Source: Diadema setosum (Eukaryota > Echinodermata > Echinoidea > Diadematoida > Diadematidae). From it: 64,000 bases of DNA. The notes under the pieces are model-generated. The model was not told the DNA's origin. It worked only from the letters and a program-made list of their open reading frames with translations, and did not search any database. Positions 31,670 to 42,410 of the stretch are shown piece after piece. A program made the position numbers and the translations under genes. The DNA lies in NCBI GenBank assembly GCA_033980235.1, contig CM067059.1:23082494-23146493 (forward strand). The letters are read 5' to 3'. Numbering within the stretch: the stretch's first letter is position 1; each line of letters opens with the position of its first letter.

Positions 31670-32694
31670 GTAAGATCGGCTGTGCTGTTGTTCTATGATT
31701 GGTTCTCATGGTATAGATGTGTTTGCATGTAGGAAAGAGACTTACTGAACATAATGAGTAGATAGGATCTAAAGGATCTTCTCAAGTCAAGTAAATTTGC
31801 CATGAGAAAGACACGCTATACATCCATTGTATTACTATTATCATATGGCAGACAAACAAAACACTGATAAGTAAAACCTTGGGACATGATCAGTCACCAA
31901 CTCTGGAATGACAAATTAGCTTTGTCAACTTACCATTAATTTTCATGTTTATTCTCTTGTCATGACTTAATCATTCATTTGCAGATTGATTTTTGTATTT
32001 GTATTCCACTTACCAGATCTCTTCTCAAATTTATCACTCTGAAAATCAGACATTAATCTTCTATAAAAAAAACATAAACAGACTTGAATTTTTGTCATTA
32101 TTATATAACTCAGTGACACGTATACTGTGTGCAGCTGCTTTAATTGCTTTGTATGTGTAATCTGTGAAATACATTAAGATGTGCAAGAATGTAATCACTT
32201 TATATTCATTATAAGATGTGCAAGAATGTAATCACTTTATATTCATTATAACATGAATAGTTTTTTTTTTTCTCCTAGATGGCAATTAAATCTTGAACAT
32301 TATGCAACAAAGAAAAGATACCTGGATGACAGCAGGAGTATTTTTGTGATAGCTTCAAATAAGTGATACCAAGATGAGAATAAATAATATTGTTATCATT
32401 CAGTTCCAAATACAGAAAGGAGTAGCCCACTACAATCTTAACCCATTGAGGATGGACTGATTTTACTATAACACACATTTCCCATAGATGCTTGCCAGAG
32501 TATATTCGGGACTTATCCTCAACGGTTAAGTGATTGACTGATGTTTTTCTCAAATTCTGCTTAACACAAAGCTGGATTGTTTGAATTATGCAAAACACCA
32601 TCATGGGAATCAGGAAATATTGAATATTTGTGAAAAGGCCTGCTAAAGGACATACCGCCCATTAATTTCTCCAACTCTGGATCACTACTAACAG
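31670..32694 (+). other. Intron 15 with 37-bp tandem duplication
   Basis: Non-coding. At 32176-32249 a 37-bp unit beginning AAGATGTGCAAGAATG occurs twice in tandem without visible change. No exon was seen. Confidence 0.65.
32176..32249 (+). repeat. Two-copy tandem duplication
   Basis: Two adjacent copies of a 37-bp unit (starting AAGATGTGCAAGAATG, ending ATTCATTAT). The identity points to a recent local duplication. Confidence 0.9.
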
Positions 32695-32880
32695 CACAAC
32701 CACCAAGCACCACCAACTTGGAGGGTCACACCACGTCCCGCAATCCGCCAGACGAAAACACCTGCCTGTCCAGGCCAGACATGTGCGGAAATGGCACGTG
32801 TACAGTGGCGCCTCAGGGAGGTGCCATCTGCACCTGTGAAAATGGTTTCCAGTTCAACCCGATCCTCAGGGCTTGTGTTG
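32695..32880 (+). CDS. Exon e16: Thr/Pro-rich linker plus EGF module
   Basis: A 62-codon exon. About 22 residues of linker (TQPPSTTNLEGHTTSRNPPD) precede an EGF module that starts ENTC and has CGNGTC, TCENG and six cysteines. The linker is rich in Thr, Ser and Pro, so O-glycosylation and flexibility are likely. The EGF lacks the calcium signature (CTVAPQGGAIC). I chose the acceptor ACTACTAACAG because it gives phase 1, uses the split Thr codon from e15 and has a good branch-point-like CTAAC. The pyrimidine tract is only moderate, so the 5' border is less certain than the rest. The donor is GTAAGT. Confidence 0.8.
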
Positions 32881-33462
32881 GTAAGTTTTTTTAGGAGAGT
32901 TCTTGCTATTTGCGCTCTTTCCATGTTTATACATTGTGTGCAGCTTTTTGCAGGAAAACCAACACCCTAAAATAGATGCAAGGCATTTGCCATTGTTATG
33001 ATGCAATAGAGCAGCTCCCCCCCCCCCCCCATGACATGCCACAAACATCCACACACACAAATCATTTACTTTCAGCCACTAAGGTGTTATGTATGCACTG
33101 CCAGGATACTGCAAATCACAAGCTTTGCTTTTCAGCACTCCCCTCCATTTCCAACAATTTCAATTTCGATTTGGCATAATCACAAAGGCCCCACTATTTA
33201 TTGCCAGTGCACAGTATTTTTCTTTATTACAACATTGTACTGATTTTGTGTTACTATGTGTATGCAAATGTTTTGTGTTGTTTGGAAACGAAATAGAAAT
33301 GAAATGAAAAAAGAAAAAAAAAACCCTGTGCAATCATACTCCTACTGTAAGAGTTTGCATTGTTATCATAACTTGAATATCCTTGCAAGGAGCCATCTAC
33401 TCTAGGTTTGACTTGCAATTATTTCTTTTCTCTCTTTCTTTCTTCCTGCAATCAATTGCCAG
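32881..33462 (+). other. Intron 16
   Basis: Non-coding, with a C run near 33018-33031. No exon or repeat family was seen. Confidence 0.65.
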
Positions 33463-33588
33463 ATATGGACGAGTGCCTCCGTGATCCCGAAATCTGCGGT
33501 TCTGCGACCTGCCAGAACAGAATAGGAGGGTACTCCTGCGTCTGTCCAGAAGGATATGCGTACAAGAAGAAGAAGAGAAAGTGTGCAG
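33463..33588 (+). CDS. Exon e17: calcium-binding EGF module with basic loop
   Basis: A 42-codon module starting DMDEC, with ICGSATC and CQNRIGGYSC, so the calcium signature is present. The last loop is strikingly basic: AYKKKKRKC, seven Lys/Arg residues in a row before the sixth cysteine. That could bind heparan sulphate or attract a furin-like protease, although its place inside the disulphide loop argues for binding. The acceptor has a long pyrimidine tract further upstream; the donor is GTGAGA. Confidence 0.93.
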
Positions 33589-34861
33589 GTGAGATGCTGT
33601 AATGCCCTTGTGACTTGTGGTGGTGTTGTTCCAGTGGAATTGATAATAAAAATGATAACAATGATATGATTGCCACATTGACTATGGCAATGGCAGAGTT
33701 GATCCATGATGAACCTGATCACGGTTCAGGCGATGAAATTGACCATTGATATCAAGGAGATATGATATGGATTTGATGCTTTACTGCACAGAATGATTAT
33801 GAATGTTTTATTGATTGGAACACTTTGCAATGACAAATGATTTGCAAGAAGTTTACATGGATATGACGTCACCCTGCATTGACATTGAGTTTTTATAACA
33901 GATATTCTTCTAATTGATATGAATATTAACCTTGTCCTAATGTTGTTATTTTAGTGCATTTATTGCATTTTTATCATGTTAGTTTTCCTCTCTGATTCTA
34001 AAATCGTGTTCTCTTTTTTTGTGCACTTTTTATGTTTTTGTAACCCAATCTATCAATATAACTGTGTTTGTTTGAATCATTTCTATATTATGACTCTTTG
34101 TTCAAATGTGATGCAGTAAAAGGCACATATGTTACCTATTCTAAAGTGTTGTGTGTCCTGATTATGTTTTCTCAGCATTTTTGGCATAATATGCACCTGT
34201 GTTGTTTTACTTGTTGTCTTTTCTCTATGAGCCATATGATGCACTGTTTTCTTTTTATTCTGTCCAGTTGTGATTCCCTGCCACAGAACCATTAATGCTG
34301 TACAAAAAAAAAAAGAAGAAATTTGTAAAAATGAGCATGTGAGTGTCAAAAACTAAGCAAACGTCCAACCACTGAAATAAAGCTGATGATCAATTTCCAT
34401 AGTTCCAACCACAGCATTTGATCTTCAGTGTAGATTATCTCCATGGCTGAGATCATTGGATCAATGAAGGAAAGCAACATGTAAGGAGAAAATATTTGAA
34501 AGAGTGTATTGAGAAAAAAAGAGAGAAAGGAAAGAAAAATGACCCTTTTCTTTGCATTTTAAGTATCATTTGAATTTCTGATGTTAATGCACACAGACAT
34601 ATATATAGTAAAATTTTTGAAAAGAACATGTAACACAATGGTCTCATTCTGATTTTAAATGAATTTCAACTAATGTTTACTTTGTTTTCTTTGTGTTTTG
34701 AACTCGGAATATTTAAAAAAAAATCTTTTTTTTTCAATGATTCTTAGTTGGCAGGTAGTTGCAAACTAAATCCTGTGGAATGCTAGTTCAATCCAGTGAT
34801 CTGGCTCCTTGCTCGCTGGTGTTTTAAAATATGCATTTCACTTTTATTTGCCTTTATTTAG
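33589..34861 (+). other. Intron 17
   Basis: 1.27 kb of AT-rich non-coding sequence. No exon or repeat family was recognised. Confidence 0.6.
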
Positions 34862-34987
34862 ATCTGAATGAGTGTAGAAGATATCCCACTTTGTGTAATA
34901 ATGGTCGTTGTGTCAACAAAAAGGGCAGCTTTGCTTGCATTTGTCCTCCTGGAGAACAGTTTAGCTATAATAGCAGGCGATGTATCG
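34862..34987 (+). CDS. Exon e18: calcium-binding EGF module
   Basis: A 42-codon module starting DLNEC, with TLCNNGRC and CVNKKGSFACIC. It has a full calcium-binding signature, six cysteines and a basic character (RRYP, NKKG, NSRRC). No ATG opens this frame upstream, so it is easy to miss. The support is the acceptor CCTTTATTTAG, the donor GTAAGA and the phase. Confidence 0.92.
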
Positions 34988-35375
34988 GTAAGAAATTTTC
35001 AGCATAAGTGTAATTTCATGGCGTTGTGACAAGCTCTTGTTCATAAATCTTGCCATTTCTTGTGGATTGTATTTGACTGAATCTGATTTGTATACCTTTG
35101 TTAAATTGTTTCTTTGGGAACATTTGTGTTTGTGAGAGAAATGGTTCATGCGAGTTTGTATTTCATTCTACAGTCTGGCATCCTCGCTTTCTCGCATTTC
35201 AGTTGGTGTGAAATCAAGTTGTTGGAATTGATGATGTCCCGACATGACAGAACCCAAAATGTATCTCTAAAAGCAATCTTAAATACTCTTAAATTTTGTA
35301 AGCTCGATACTAGATGGTAGAGGTGTGCTGTATGGACAATATGTGAACCAGAGCTTGTCACATTGCGAATGATGG

Positions 35376-35541
35376 CAGTGGCGGATCCAGGGAGGACTAC
35401 AACCAGCGCACACCCCCACTTTATTTTTTGTTGAAACAAAAGAAATAAAAAGAAAAAAATGGGGGGAGGGGTGCGTGCGCCCCCCCCCCCTTTAATTTTG
35501 TAAACGCGCCCCCTCTTTACGGATTCCTGGATCCACCCCTG
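35376..35541 (-). mobile_element. GGGGCGGATCCAGG MITE, copy 2
   Basis: A 166-bp reverse-orientation copy of the element at 12352-12521. The ends are CAGTGGCGGATCCAGG and CCTGGATCCACCCCTG, with the same T/A core seen on the other strand (GAAATAAAAAGAAA). The two ends each carry a base change, so this copy is older or from a different subfamily. Confidence 0.85.
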
Positions 35542-36040
35542 GATGGCATTCTCATCAGCTTGTGTGCTATGCAATGGATGTGTGTATGACTTGAATTGCC
35601 CCTGGTGTTTTCTTCTTAGTTGCAAATATATTTTGGAGGCATTGTATCCTGTCATCAAAATTACATTCCTAATGTCTCTTCTCCAACCATTTACTCCTCT
35701 TCATTTCCCTATATCTTCATCCTAATTTGTGCATGTATATTCATTTTCTGAAATCTTCAGGTGATATGTTATGGATGTATAAGTAATTTTGCTTTATGAT
35801 GTTCCCCAAAAGTAAGCCAACAAGAACCATTTTCCTCTCTCATGTGACATGATCTCCTCTTCTTGCTTTTATTGCTCAATAAAGCAAAGGCAAAATCAAA
35901 ATGCTGTATAGAAAGCAGTAGTAAGACAATGCATCAATGTGCCCCGACTGTGCTCTGTAAAATTAAAAAGTGCAGATTAGCAACTGAGCTTATCAAAGTT
36001 TATTGCACAAGTATTTGCAATTAATGCCAGTTAATTTGCC

Positions 36041-36073
36041 CAAGGAGGTACTAGGCGAGCTAGTACCTCCTTG
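36041..36073 (+). repeat. 33-bp dispersed hairpin, copy B
   Basis: CAAGGAGGTACTAG pairs perfectly with CTAGTACCTCCTTG around the loop GCGAG. It is the reverse-orientation partner of 6381-6414. Confidence 0.85.
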
Positions 36074-36994
36074 ATTTGCCCTTTCACAATGAATTAGATA
36101 TTGCAGTTTTGTGATTTCAAGAGAATGCTATTAGATGACCACACAATTCAACTTCCCTATTTTCCTTCATATATACTAAACTGTATATAACAGAACACAG
36201 AATTCTGGGCCAGGTCTGTCATAGGCAAAGGGCAAAGGCCAAGGCCAGATGATGCATAGAAGAAGTCTTTTGTCGAACCCTGAAAGATAAAGTAAAAATC
36301 ACTTATTAGTACCATAGACACCATGTCCATCAAAATAAATTCATGTCTTATTTCACCCTCTTTATAAATGTTGACAATGTATATTGCTTTTAATCACTTA
36401 GAATGAAATAGTTGACCCATTTTTCCTTTTGTTTTATTTTCTTAAGATTATTTCATTAAGGCATATGGCATTTTCATGGTTTATTGTTTAGGCAAGAATT
36501 TCTGATATCTGTATGATTTTGCTTAATTCTTCTAAAATACTATGTGACAATTGGTAGAATTAACAATTTTTTTTTTCATTAATGTATTTTTTTTGGGGGG
36601 GGGGGGGATGGGGGAAGGGAACAGTGAATGATTTGGCCTAAAGTTGGTGAACAGTGATGTTAAATAGCCTTTTGTGTTGTTGTAAGTCATTGTTTTGACA
36701 ACTCGAATTCAAAGTGATTGGACTCTCATTGTTTCCATGAGAGATGTCTGCTATCTTATAACAAATCTCTTTGTTAGTCAGTTTATCTCCCATGGTATAC
36801 ATATTCCCAGATACTAACACAAAGTACAAATATACTTAGCTTTTCTGCATTTCTTATGGTAAAATTAAGCATGTCACCAAGTCCCAACAAAAATGCGTTG
36901 GTGCACAAAGAAGTATTATTCACAGGCCAGTTTGGGTTTCTGCATTGGATAGATTTATGCCATTGCTTATCTACTACCATTTGCATGCATACAG

Positions 36995-37129
36995 GCATTA
37001 ACACCATGGATGCCTGTGCACGAAATCCAGGAATTTGTGGAAATGGCACTTGCATCTCCCGGGGACACAGTATCGTCTGTGAATGTCCCGAAGGATTTGA
37101 CTATGAACCCTCCTCCAAGCTTTGCAAAG
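36995..37129 (+). CDS. Exon e19: EGF module lacking calcium consensus
   Basis: A 45-codon exon that begins with a short spacer (GINTM) before DACARNPGICGNGTC. It has six cysteines. The motif before the first cysteine is MDAC, not DxxEC, and CISRGHSIVC lacks the calcium residues. NGT is an N-glycosylation sequon. The acceptor is CATGCATACAG, with a weak tract; the donor is GTGAGT. A frame running on to 37426 in another register is not coding. Confidence 0.9.
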
Positions 37130-38409
37130 GTGAGTTGTATGCTTGATAGGGTCAAGCTGTCATCGAACAATCGCTCAAAATATGGTTGCAAGTTTTCAGC
37201 ACGAACATTGATTTCTGGAGAAGAAAGTGGTGTCAATTTCAGTTCCTTTTTACAAAGGATGTCTCATAGTCTCAATAGGGAAGTCCAGTATGTGTCTGAT
37301 AGATCTATTGACTCTCTGAACATAACTGAGATTTCTTCTGTTCAAGCAGTTTGTAAAAGTTACTTTGTAGGTGGTACAGCATTTTCTCTTTCATTTTCTC
37401 AAGCACTAAATTGTGCAGCATTCTGAACTATAAAATGCATTGTCGTTATATCATTATTCTAGTGATAATAGATGATAATTAGTACCAGAATTGATGGTAA
37501 TTATTAGATAATATATCAATAAAGGGCATAAGCCATTTACATATATTCATCTATGCTACAATAACTCTTGTGATAAGCTTTTAAACAATAGTGAACACTT
37601 AAATGAAGAGATATCCTAATTTGAATAATGTCATATTTGGGGATTTTGTGATTTCTGATGGCAAGTAATTTCACATATGGGAGCTGCAAAGGCAAATGCT
37701 TTTTCTCCTAATGTTATTTGTGTTTTATATGTTGGGATTTGTAAGCAGAATCTTTGGAACTGTGCAAGTTTTGTTTGTGAGATATGAGAAGTGATAATTC
37801 TGTAATATAGCCAAAGGCTTGACCAATATGTGTCTTGTATAAGATCAGCAAGATCCTAAATGATATACACATGTTCGTGAATTGAAAGTCAGCGCAGATC
37901 TCTCCAAAGAGGAGTAATCCTTGAGAATCCAGATCTACTACAGATGGGTTTAACTCAGGTGTTTTGTGGAAGTGTAACAGTAGTAGGAAGCACTGAGAAT
38001 AGTAACATGAAAAATCATAACAAATAGCATAGTAAATCTTATGATTGATAAAATCTTATGATTAATTTTATTATCACTACTCATGTAGTGTTGTAGAGTC
38101 TACTAATAAAAGCATTATAGGAGTAGTGATATCATCATTACTATCACTATCATCATCCTCATGATGATGATGATGATGATTATTGTTATTATTGTTATTA
38201 CTGTATTATTATTATTATTATTATTATCATTATTATTATTATCATCATTATTATTATTATCATTATTATTATCATTATTATTATTATTATCATTATTATT
38301 ATTATTATCATCATTATTATTATTATTATTATTATTATCATTATTATTATTATTATCATTATTATTATTATCATTATTATTATTATTATCATCATTATCA
38401 TTATTATTA

Positions 38410-38455
<46 letters not shown>

Positions 38456-38555
38456 CATCATTATTATTATTATTATCATTATTATTATTATCTTACCATG
38501 ATTGTTATCCTCTCTGAGAAAGCTACATTGTTTTGTCCACCTCTGTTGCCCTCAG
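37130..38555 (+). other. Intron 19 with ATT/ATC microsatellite
   Basis: Non-coding. The last third is a 330-bp trinucleotide repeat (38161-38491) that stops only 64 bp before exon e20. Nothing else was recognised. Confidence 0.7.
38161..38491 (+). repeat. ATT/ATC trinucleotide microsatellite
   Basis: About 330 bp of TTA repeats interrupted by ATC at irregular intervals, preceded by an ATG run. It creates artefactual frames of Leu/Ser, Tyr/His or Ile/Met. Confidence 0.97.
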
Positions 38556-38681
38556 CCATCAATGAATGTGACATCCCAGGCAAGTGTGGGTTGGGTGCCA
38601 TGTGTGAGAACACAGCATCCGGCTTCCGTTGTCTCTGCTCTCCTGGCTTCATCTACAGCTACCAGGACAGGATATGCAATG
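38556..38681 (+). CDS. Exon e20: calcium-type EGF module
   Basis: A 42-codon module starting AINEC, with KCGLGAMC and CENTASGFRCLC. Asn and Phe of the mid-module signature are kept, and the first Asp is replaced by Ala because the split codon is GCC. It has six cysteines. The acceptor is CTCTGTTGCCCTCAG and the donor GTAAGT. The exon lies between two microsatellites, the ATT run 64 bp upstream and a CCT run 82 bp downstream. Confidence 0.92.
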
Positions 38682-39861
38682 GTAAGTGTGGACTGGAGGC
38701 TGGTGTGTAGTCACACCTGCTTTCTACTGATTGGCCAGTAGTTGTTGATTTATGCCTTCAGCCCCTCCTCCTCCTCCTCCCCCTCCCCCTCCGCCTCCCC
38801 CTCCCCCTCCTCCTCCTCCTCCTCCTCCTCCTCCTCCTCCTCCTCCTCCTCCCAACCCACAATCCCCCATTTTGGTTTGTAAGCCACCACCCAACCCTGC
38901 TGAGCATATGGTTCCAAATTACAAACTCCCCTCCGATCCCCTCCAATGCCCCATTTTGTTTTGTTTTGTTATGTTTTGTTATATTTTGTTTTTTGTTAGC
39001 TGCCACCCAACCCTGATTAGCATAGTTCTAAACTACACACTTTTTCAGAACTTTCATAACAAAGTAACTTTTGAAGAAAAGAGATCACTTGTGTTTCTGT
39101 TAATGAGAAATTTTGGTTTCTGTACATGTTTATCCTTCACCAAGCCACTTAATGACATTCATGTCTTAATTCTGAATGTGTGGTTCATATGAACTTTGAT
39201 GAGAAAGAAATTAACAGACCTTTTGAAAAAAGGCCAGCTACTTGCAGAATAAAAACTAAAAACTGATAAGCACCAAAATTATGACAGAGCAAACATATGA
39301 AAACAAGGATTCATGTACTTTTCCCCTATTTTTGGGGGAGGGGAAAGGCTTGATAGGCACTTACTTTAGGCAATAACGTGTTTTGCCTCTGTTAACCCAT
39401 TGAAGATGAGTCCAGAGTATACTCAGTGAGGTGTCTACGGGTTAATGTCATATAGCGTTGTGAGATTGTGCCAACAGAAGCATATAAAATTTGAAGTAGT
39501 CAAATGAAGTCCCATGTTTCAAAGATGAACTTTAGTCTTTGGATCAAGAGACTTAGGTTTATAAAGCTAAGAAGAAAGGAAAAGTATTTTTCTTGGGGTT
39601 CTTGATTGCATTATATGGTCTTGATATCTTTTTCTCATCACAAATTGTAAATCTGTAAACCATGGGAAGAACTCCTGAGAAAGTATATAATTATATTCAT
39701 ATATATATATATAAGATCATGTATAGACTAGAACAAGTACTGAAAAATTGAAGTCAGAATCGAGAAGTTTTCCCTCATTTCTGCCAATATATCATAAATG
39801 CAAACACCATGATATGTAGCACCACATGATAAAAGATCGTGCCACTGGTTTGCCATTGCAG
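38682..39861 (+). other. Intron 20 with CCT microsatellite
   Basis: Non-coding. A CCT repeat lies at 38763-38853 and is followed by TTTTG repeats near 38958-38995; a short TA run lies near 39701-39712. No exon was seen. Confidence 0.7.
38763..38853 (+). repeat. CCT microsatellite
   Basis: About 90 bp of CCT repeats with a few changes. It is a pyrimidine-only strand and yields poly-Pro or poly-Arg frames that are not coding. Confidence 0.95.
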
Positions 39862-40110
39862 AAATTCCGAGACCACCTCTACAGACAACCACTGGAAATC
39901 GCCCGCAACACAATCAGCCCATCATCGATCCAATCGTTCCCGTAGATCCAGTCATTCCCGCAGATCCAGACGTTCCGGTAGATGTGGGTCCCAATGAGTG
40001 CGACGCTTTCCCGAGCCCTTGCACCAATGCAGTCTGTGTCAACACAGCTGAGGGATTCATCTGCCAGTGTGTTGCAGGATATCGTCAAGTTGACTCCGTG
40101 ACGTGTGAAG
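39862..40110 (+). CDS. Exon e21: proline-rich repeat linker plus EGF module
   Basis: An 83-codon exon, the longest here. It opens with EIPRPPLQTTTGNRPQHN, then has three hexapeptide repeats DPIVPV, DPVIPA, DPDVPV encoded by three 18-bp units at 39927-39980. An EGF module follows (PNECDAFPSPC, AVC, CVNTAEGFICQC, VTC) with the mid-module Asn and Phe of calcium-type modules. Fibrillins carry one Pro- or Gly-rich segment near the N-terminus; here such a segment lies far down the chain. It is probably an extended, stiff spacer. The acceptor is TTTGCCATTGCAG and the donor GTACAT. Confidence 0.91.
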
Positions 40111-41431
40111 GTACATGCCGACAGAACAAAGAATTTATACATATTTTATATATTTCTATACTTTTTTTTATTTATATTCATATGTTTCTGTTGGAAATGG
40201 AAAAATAAATGAATGAGAGCAAAATATTTACAGGCATCATCACAATTAGATCACCAATAAATTGACAGAGGCAAAGTCTAGAGTGAATTCAGCACTATAC
40301 AGATCGAAGATACCACTTAATTGTGATCTAAGTGTCAATGTAAATCTGAAAAGCTGAGGTATATCAATCTGTTTACTGAAAACCCCCTATGAAACTTTCC
40401 CAATAGAAGAAACTGTCTTTATAGACTACTGTAAAACGAGGAATGTTTGCGTGCACTTTAATTTCGCGAATTTCGGGAGCGCCAAGATTCGCGAAATTTC
40501 TTATCTACACTATATGCATGGAACACCAGTGGCAATTCGTGAAAATTTCATGCCACGAAAAAGGCCGTCCACTCCAATTCACAAAAATCTTGTGCTGCGA
40601 ATATATCATGTTTTACAGTATGTAGTAAAGTTTCATATTCATTGTATCACTACCTGACAAATTCTGCCTCATTGCAAACAATGCAGCTGAAATTAGTGAA
40701 GCCATGTCAACATCTAGAATCTTAATGCTGCTTGAATCATCCTTGCAGCCACATTTGAACCCTGTTTTCCCAGTTTAATTTGCTCGAACAGGTTGTAAAT
40801 TTACTCTCTATCCTCTGCAAGTCATAGGCAATGTTGCAGGGTCAAGTATCTTACAACATTTCACCTATATGCAAATGTTTTGATCACCTTTGGCTCAGGT
40901 CTGAATTTACAACATAGTAATTACTGGTATATTGTTCGATCTGTAAATCTTTATGAAAATCTGGAAATTTCTCACACAACATCTGTACATGTGTTATCGG
41001 TACTTAGTGGGTAATTCATATTTGAGTAGCATATCATATTTTCATGGATGGGCAAATATGTATTCTACTTCTTTGGCCAGTACTTTATTGGTAAACTTCA
41101 TTTAAATCATGGGCATAGTTTCATTTTTTATTATTATTATTATTATTATTATCATTTTTTTTTTTTTTTTTTGCTGCTGTGGCGAGAAAAAGTGTAGGAA
41201 ACTCATTGCACATTTGCATTAGAATAGAGAATATCTGAAGAAGTAAATTTCATTGATGTCTATGTTCCCCATCCATACTGTACATCATGTTAAAAGCAAC
41301 AATGCTGGCGACACCAAACTTACAAAACAAAATGAGATAATGACGCACCTCTGAAGCACATTGTGGTATATGATCACAGTCAACATCCATTAAAATTCTT
41401 GTATCTTCTAATCTTTGCATCCATTGCACAG
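40111..41431 (+). other. Intron 21 with MITE
   Basis: Non-coding. It holds the TACTGTAAAA element at 40427-40620 and an ATT/T run near 41128-41173. No exon was seen. Confidence 0.65.
40427..40620. mobile_element. TACTGTAAAA-type MITE, copy 2
   Basis: A 194-bp inverted-repeat element: left TACTGTAAAACGAGGAATGT, right ending CATGTTTTACAGTA. Inside are repeated GCGAAATT-like motifs (TTTCGCGAATTTCG, ATTCGCGAAATTTC). It is related to 6672-6847 and 43000-43213. Confidence 0.8.
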
Positions 41432-41563
41432 ATATCAATGAATGTGAGGGAGCTGACGGACATCATATGTGCATGTTTGGGAACTGTATAAATGAGCCAG
41501 GCACTTTCAGATGCGAGTGCCCCGCCCCTCTCATTTTGGACAGTACACAACGCAGGTGTATTG
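41432..41563 (+). CDS. Exon e22: calcium-binding EGF module
   Basis: A 44-codon module starting DINEC, with MCMFGNC and CINEPGTFRCEC. It has a full calcium signature and six cysteines. The CPAPLILDS segment replaces the usual CPxGY/F after the fifth cysteine, a feature seen in modules that precede TB domains, and this is the last EGF before TB2. The acceptor is CATCCATTGCACAG and the donor GTGAGT. Confidence 0.92.
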
Positions 41564-42077
41564 GTGAGTTTGTATGTTTTCTGATCAAAGATTTAACTTT
41601 TTTGATATGCACAAATGAATGGCTCATCTCACTCAACTTGCATTATACAGTGTCAGCAGGTTTTATATAGGCTACATCATGAAGTGAAAGACTATAAGGG
41701 GGAGGAGTGTCATATCCTGGCTTTATGAGTAGTAGGCCTACAGGGTTACTTTGGCAATTTCTCTGGACTACATGTTAAATGACAGAGGTAATGAAGAAAA
41801 ACTGAATAGAGTGTCAAGATGTACTACTAACATTGAATCATCGTGACAGCTATGTCATCCCATCTTGAGTGTAGCTCATGACGATCACAGAATTTGGTAA
41901 TAATGACATTTTCATTCTAACATTCATAGCTTGTAGCTTCCTGGGAGGTGCATTGCTCAGTTGTGACCTTGACATCCAATTCCATGAAACTTTGCACTAA
42001 GATGTGAGAGGATTATCAAATCATAGGATTTATCAGTACTGATTTACGTAGACTCGTGTGTTGGCATGTTATTGCAG
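41564..42077 (+). other. Intron 22
   Basis: Non-coding. No repeat family or exon was recognised. Confidence 0.65.
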
Positions 42078-42281
42078 AATTAATTGGGCCCATCAATTAC
42101 GGCGGCGGCGCAAACCCCCCTCAGGAGGAAGAGTTGGACACCTGTTGGGGTCAGTCTGGCACCAATGAGGATATCTGCACCAACATGGTGATGGAGTCTA
42201 TTACTTACCAGGAGTGCTGCTGCTCAAGAGGGGTCAGCTGGGGCACCAGTGAGTGCAATGCCTGCCCCCATGCCAACAGTG
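42078..42281 (+). CDS. Exon e23: linker and first part of TB domain 2
   Basis: A 68-codon exon. A Gly/Pro/acidic linker of about 22 residues (GPINYGGGANPPQEEELD) leads to the TB domain: TCWGQ, DICTN, QECCCSR, SECNACP, giving seven cysteines with the diagnostic triplet. Trp after the first cysteine and SWG after CCC match the family better than TB1 does. The domain is split after the seventh cysteine at the same place as TB1, so the two share exon structure. The acceptor is TGTTATTGCAG and the donor GTGAGT. Confidence 0.93.
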
Positions 42282-42410
42282 GTGAGTCACAGTTGGGGAA
42301 AAAAAACAAAAACATCTACACATTTTGTTTCTTGGTTTTCTGTTTTGTTTTGTTTTGTTTTCTGTCACTCAGAGCATTTACACTGGTTGAAAAACCACAT
42401 TACTTGACCT

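Larger units (their letters stand above)
34988..36994 (+). other. Intron 18 with MITE and hairpin
   Basis: Non-coding. It holds the GGATCC MITE at 35376-35541, the hairpin at 36041-36073 and a T/G run near 36588-36608. No exon was seen. Confidence 0.65.

Noticed and set aside
35146..35658. 170-codon minus-strand frame
   Set aside because: Runs through the GGATCC MITE and its G-rich blocks; no domain.
37010..37426. 138-codon frame overlapping exon e19
   Set aside because: A different register from the EGF exon; it loses the cysteine pattern and runs into the intron.
38161..38710. Frames of 93-175 codons rich in Leu/Ser, Tyr/His or Ile/Met
   Set aside because: Pure products of the ATT/ATC microsatellite. 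Only the final part in one frame is the real exon e20.
38752..39192. Frame with a long proline run
   Set aside because: Translation of the CCT microsatellite running into intron sequence; no splice context.
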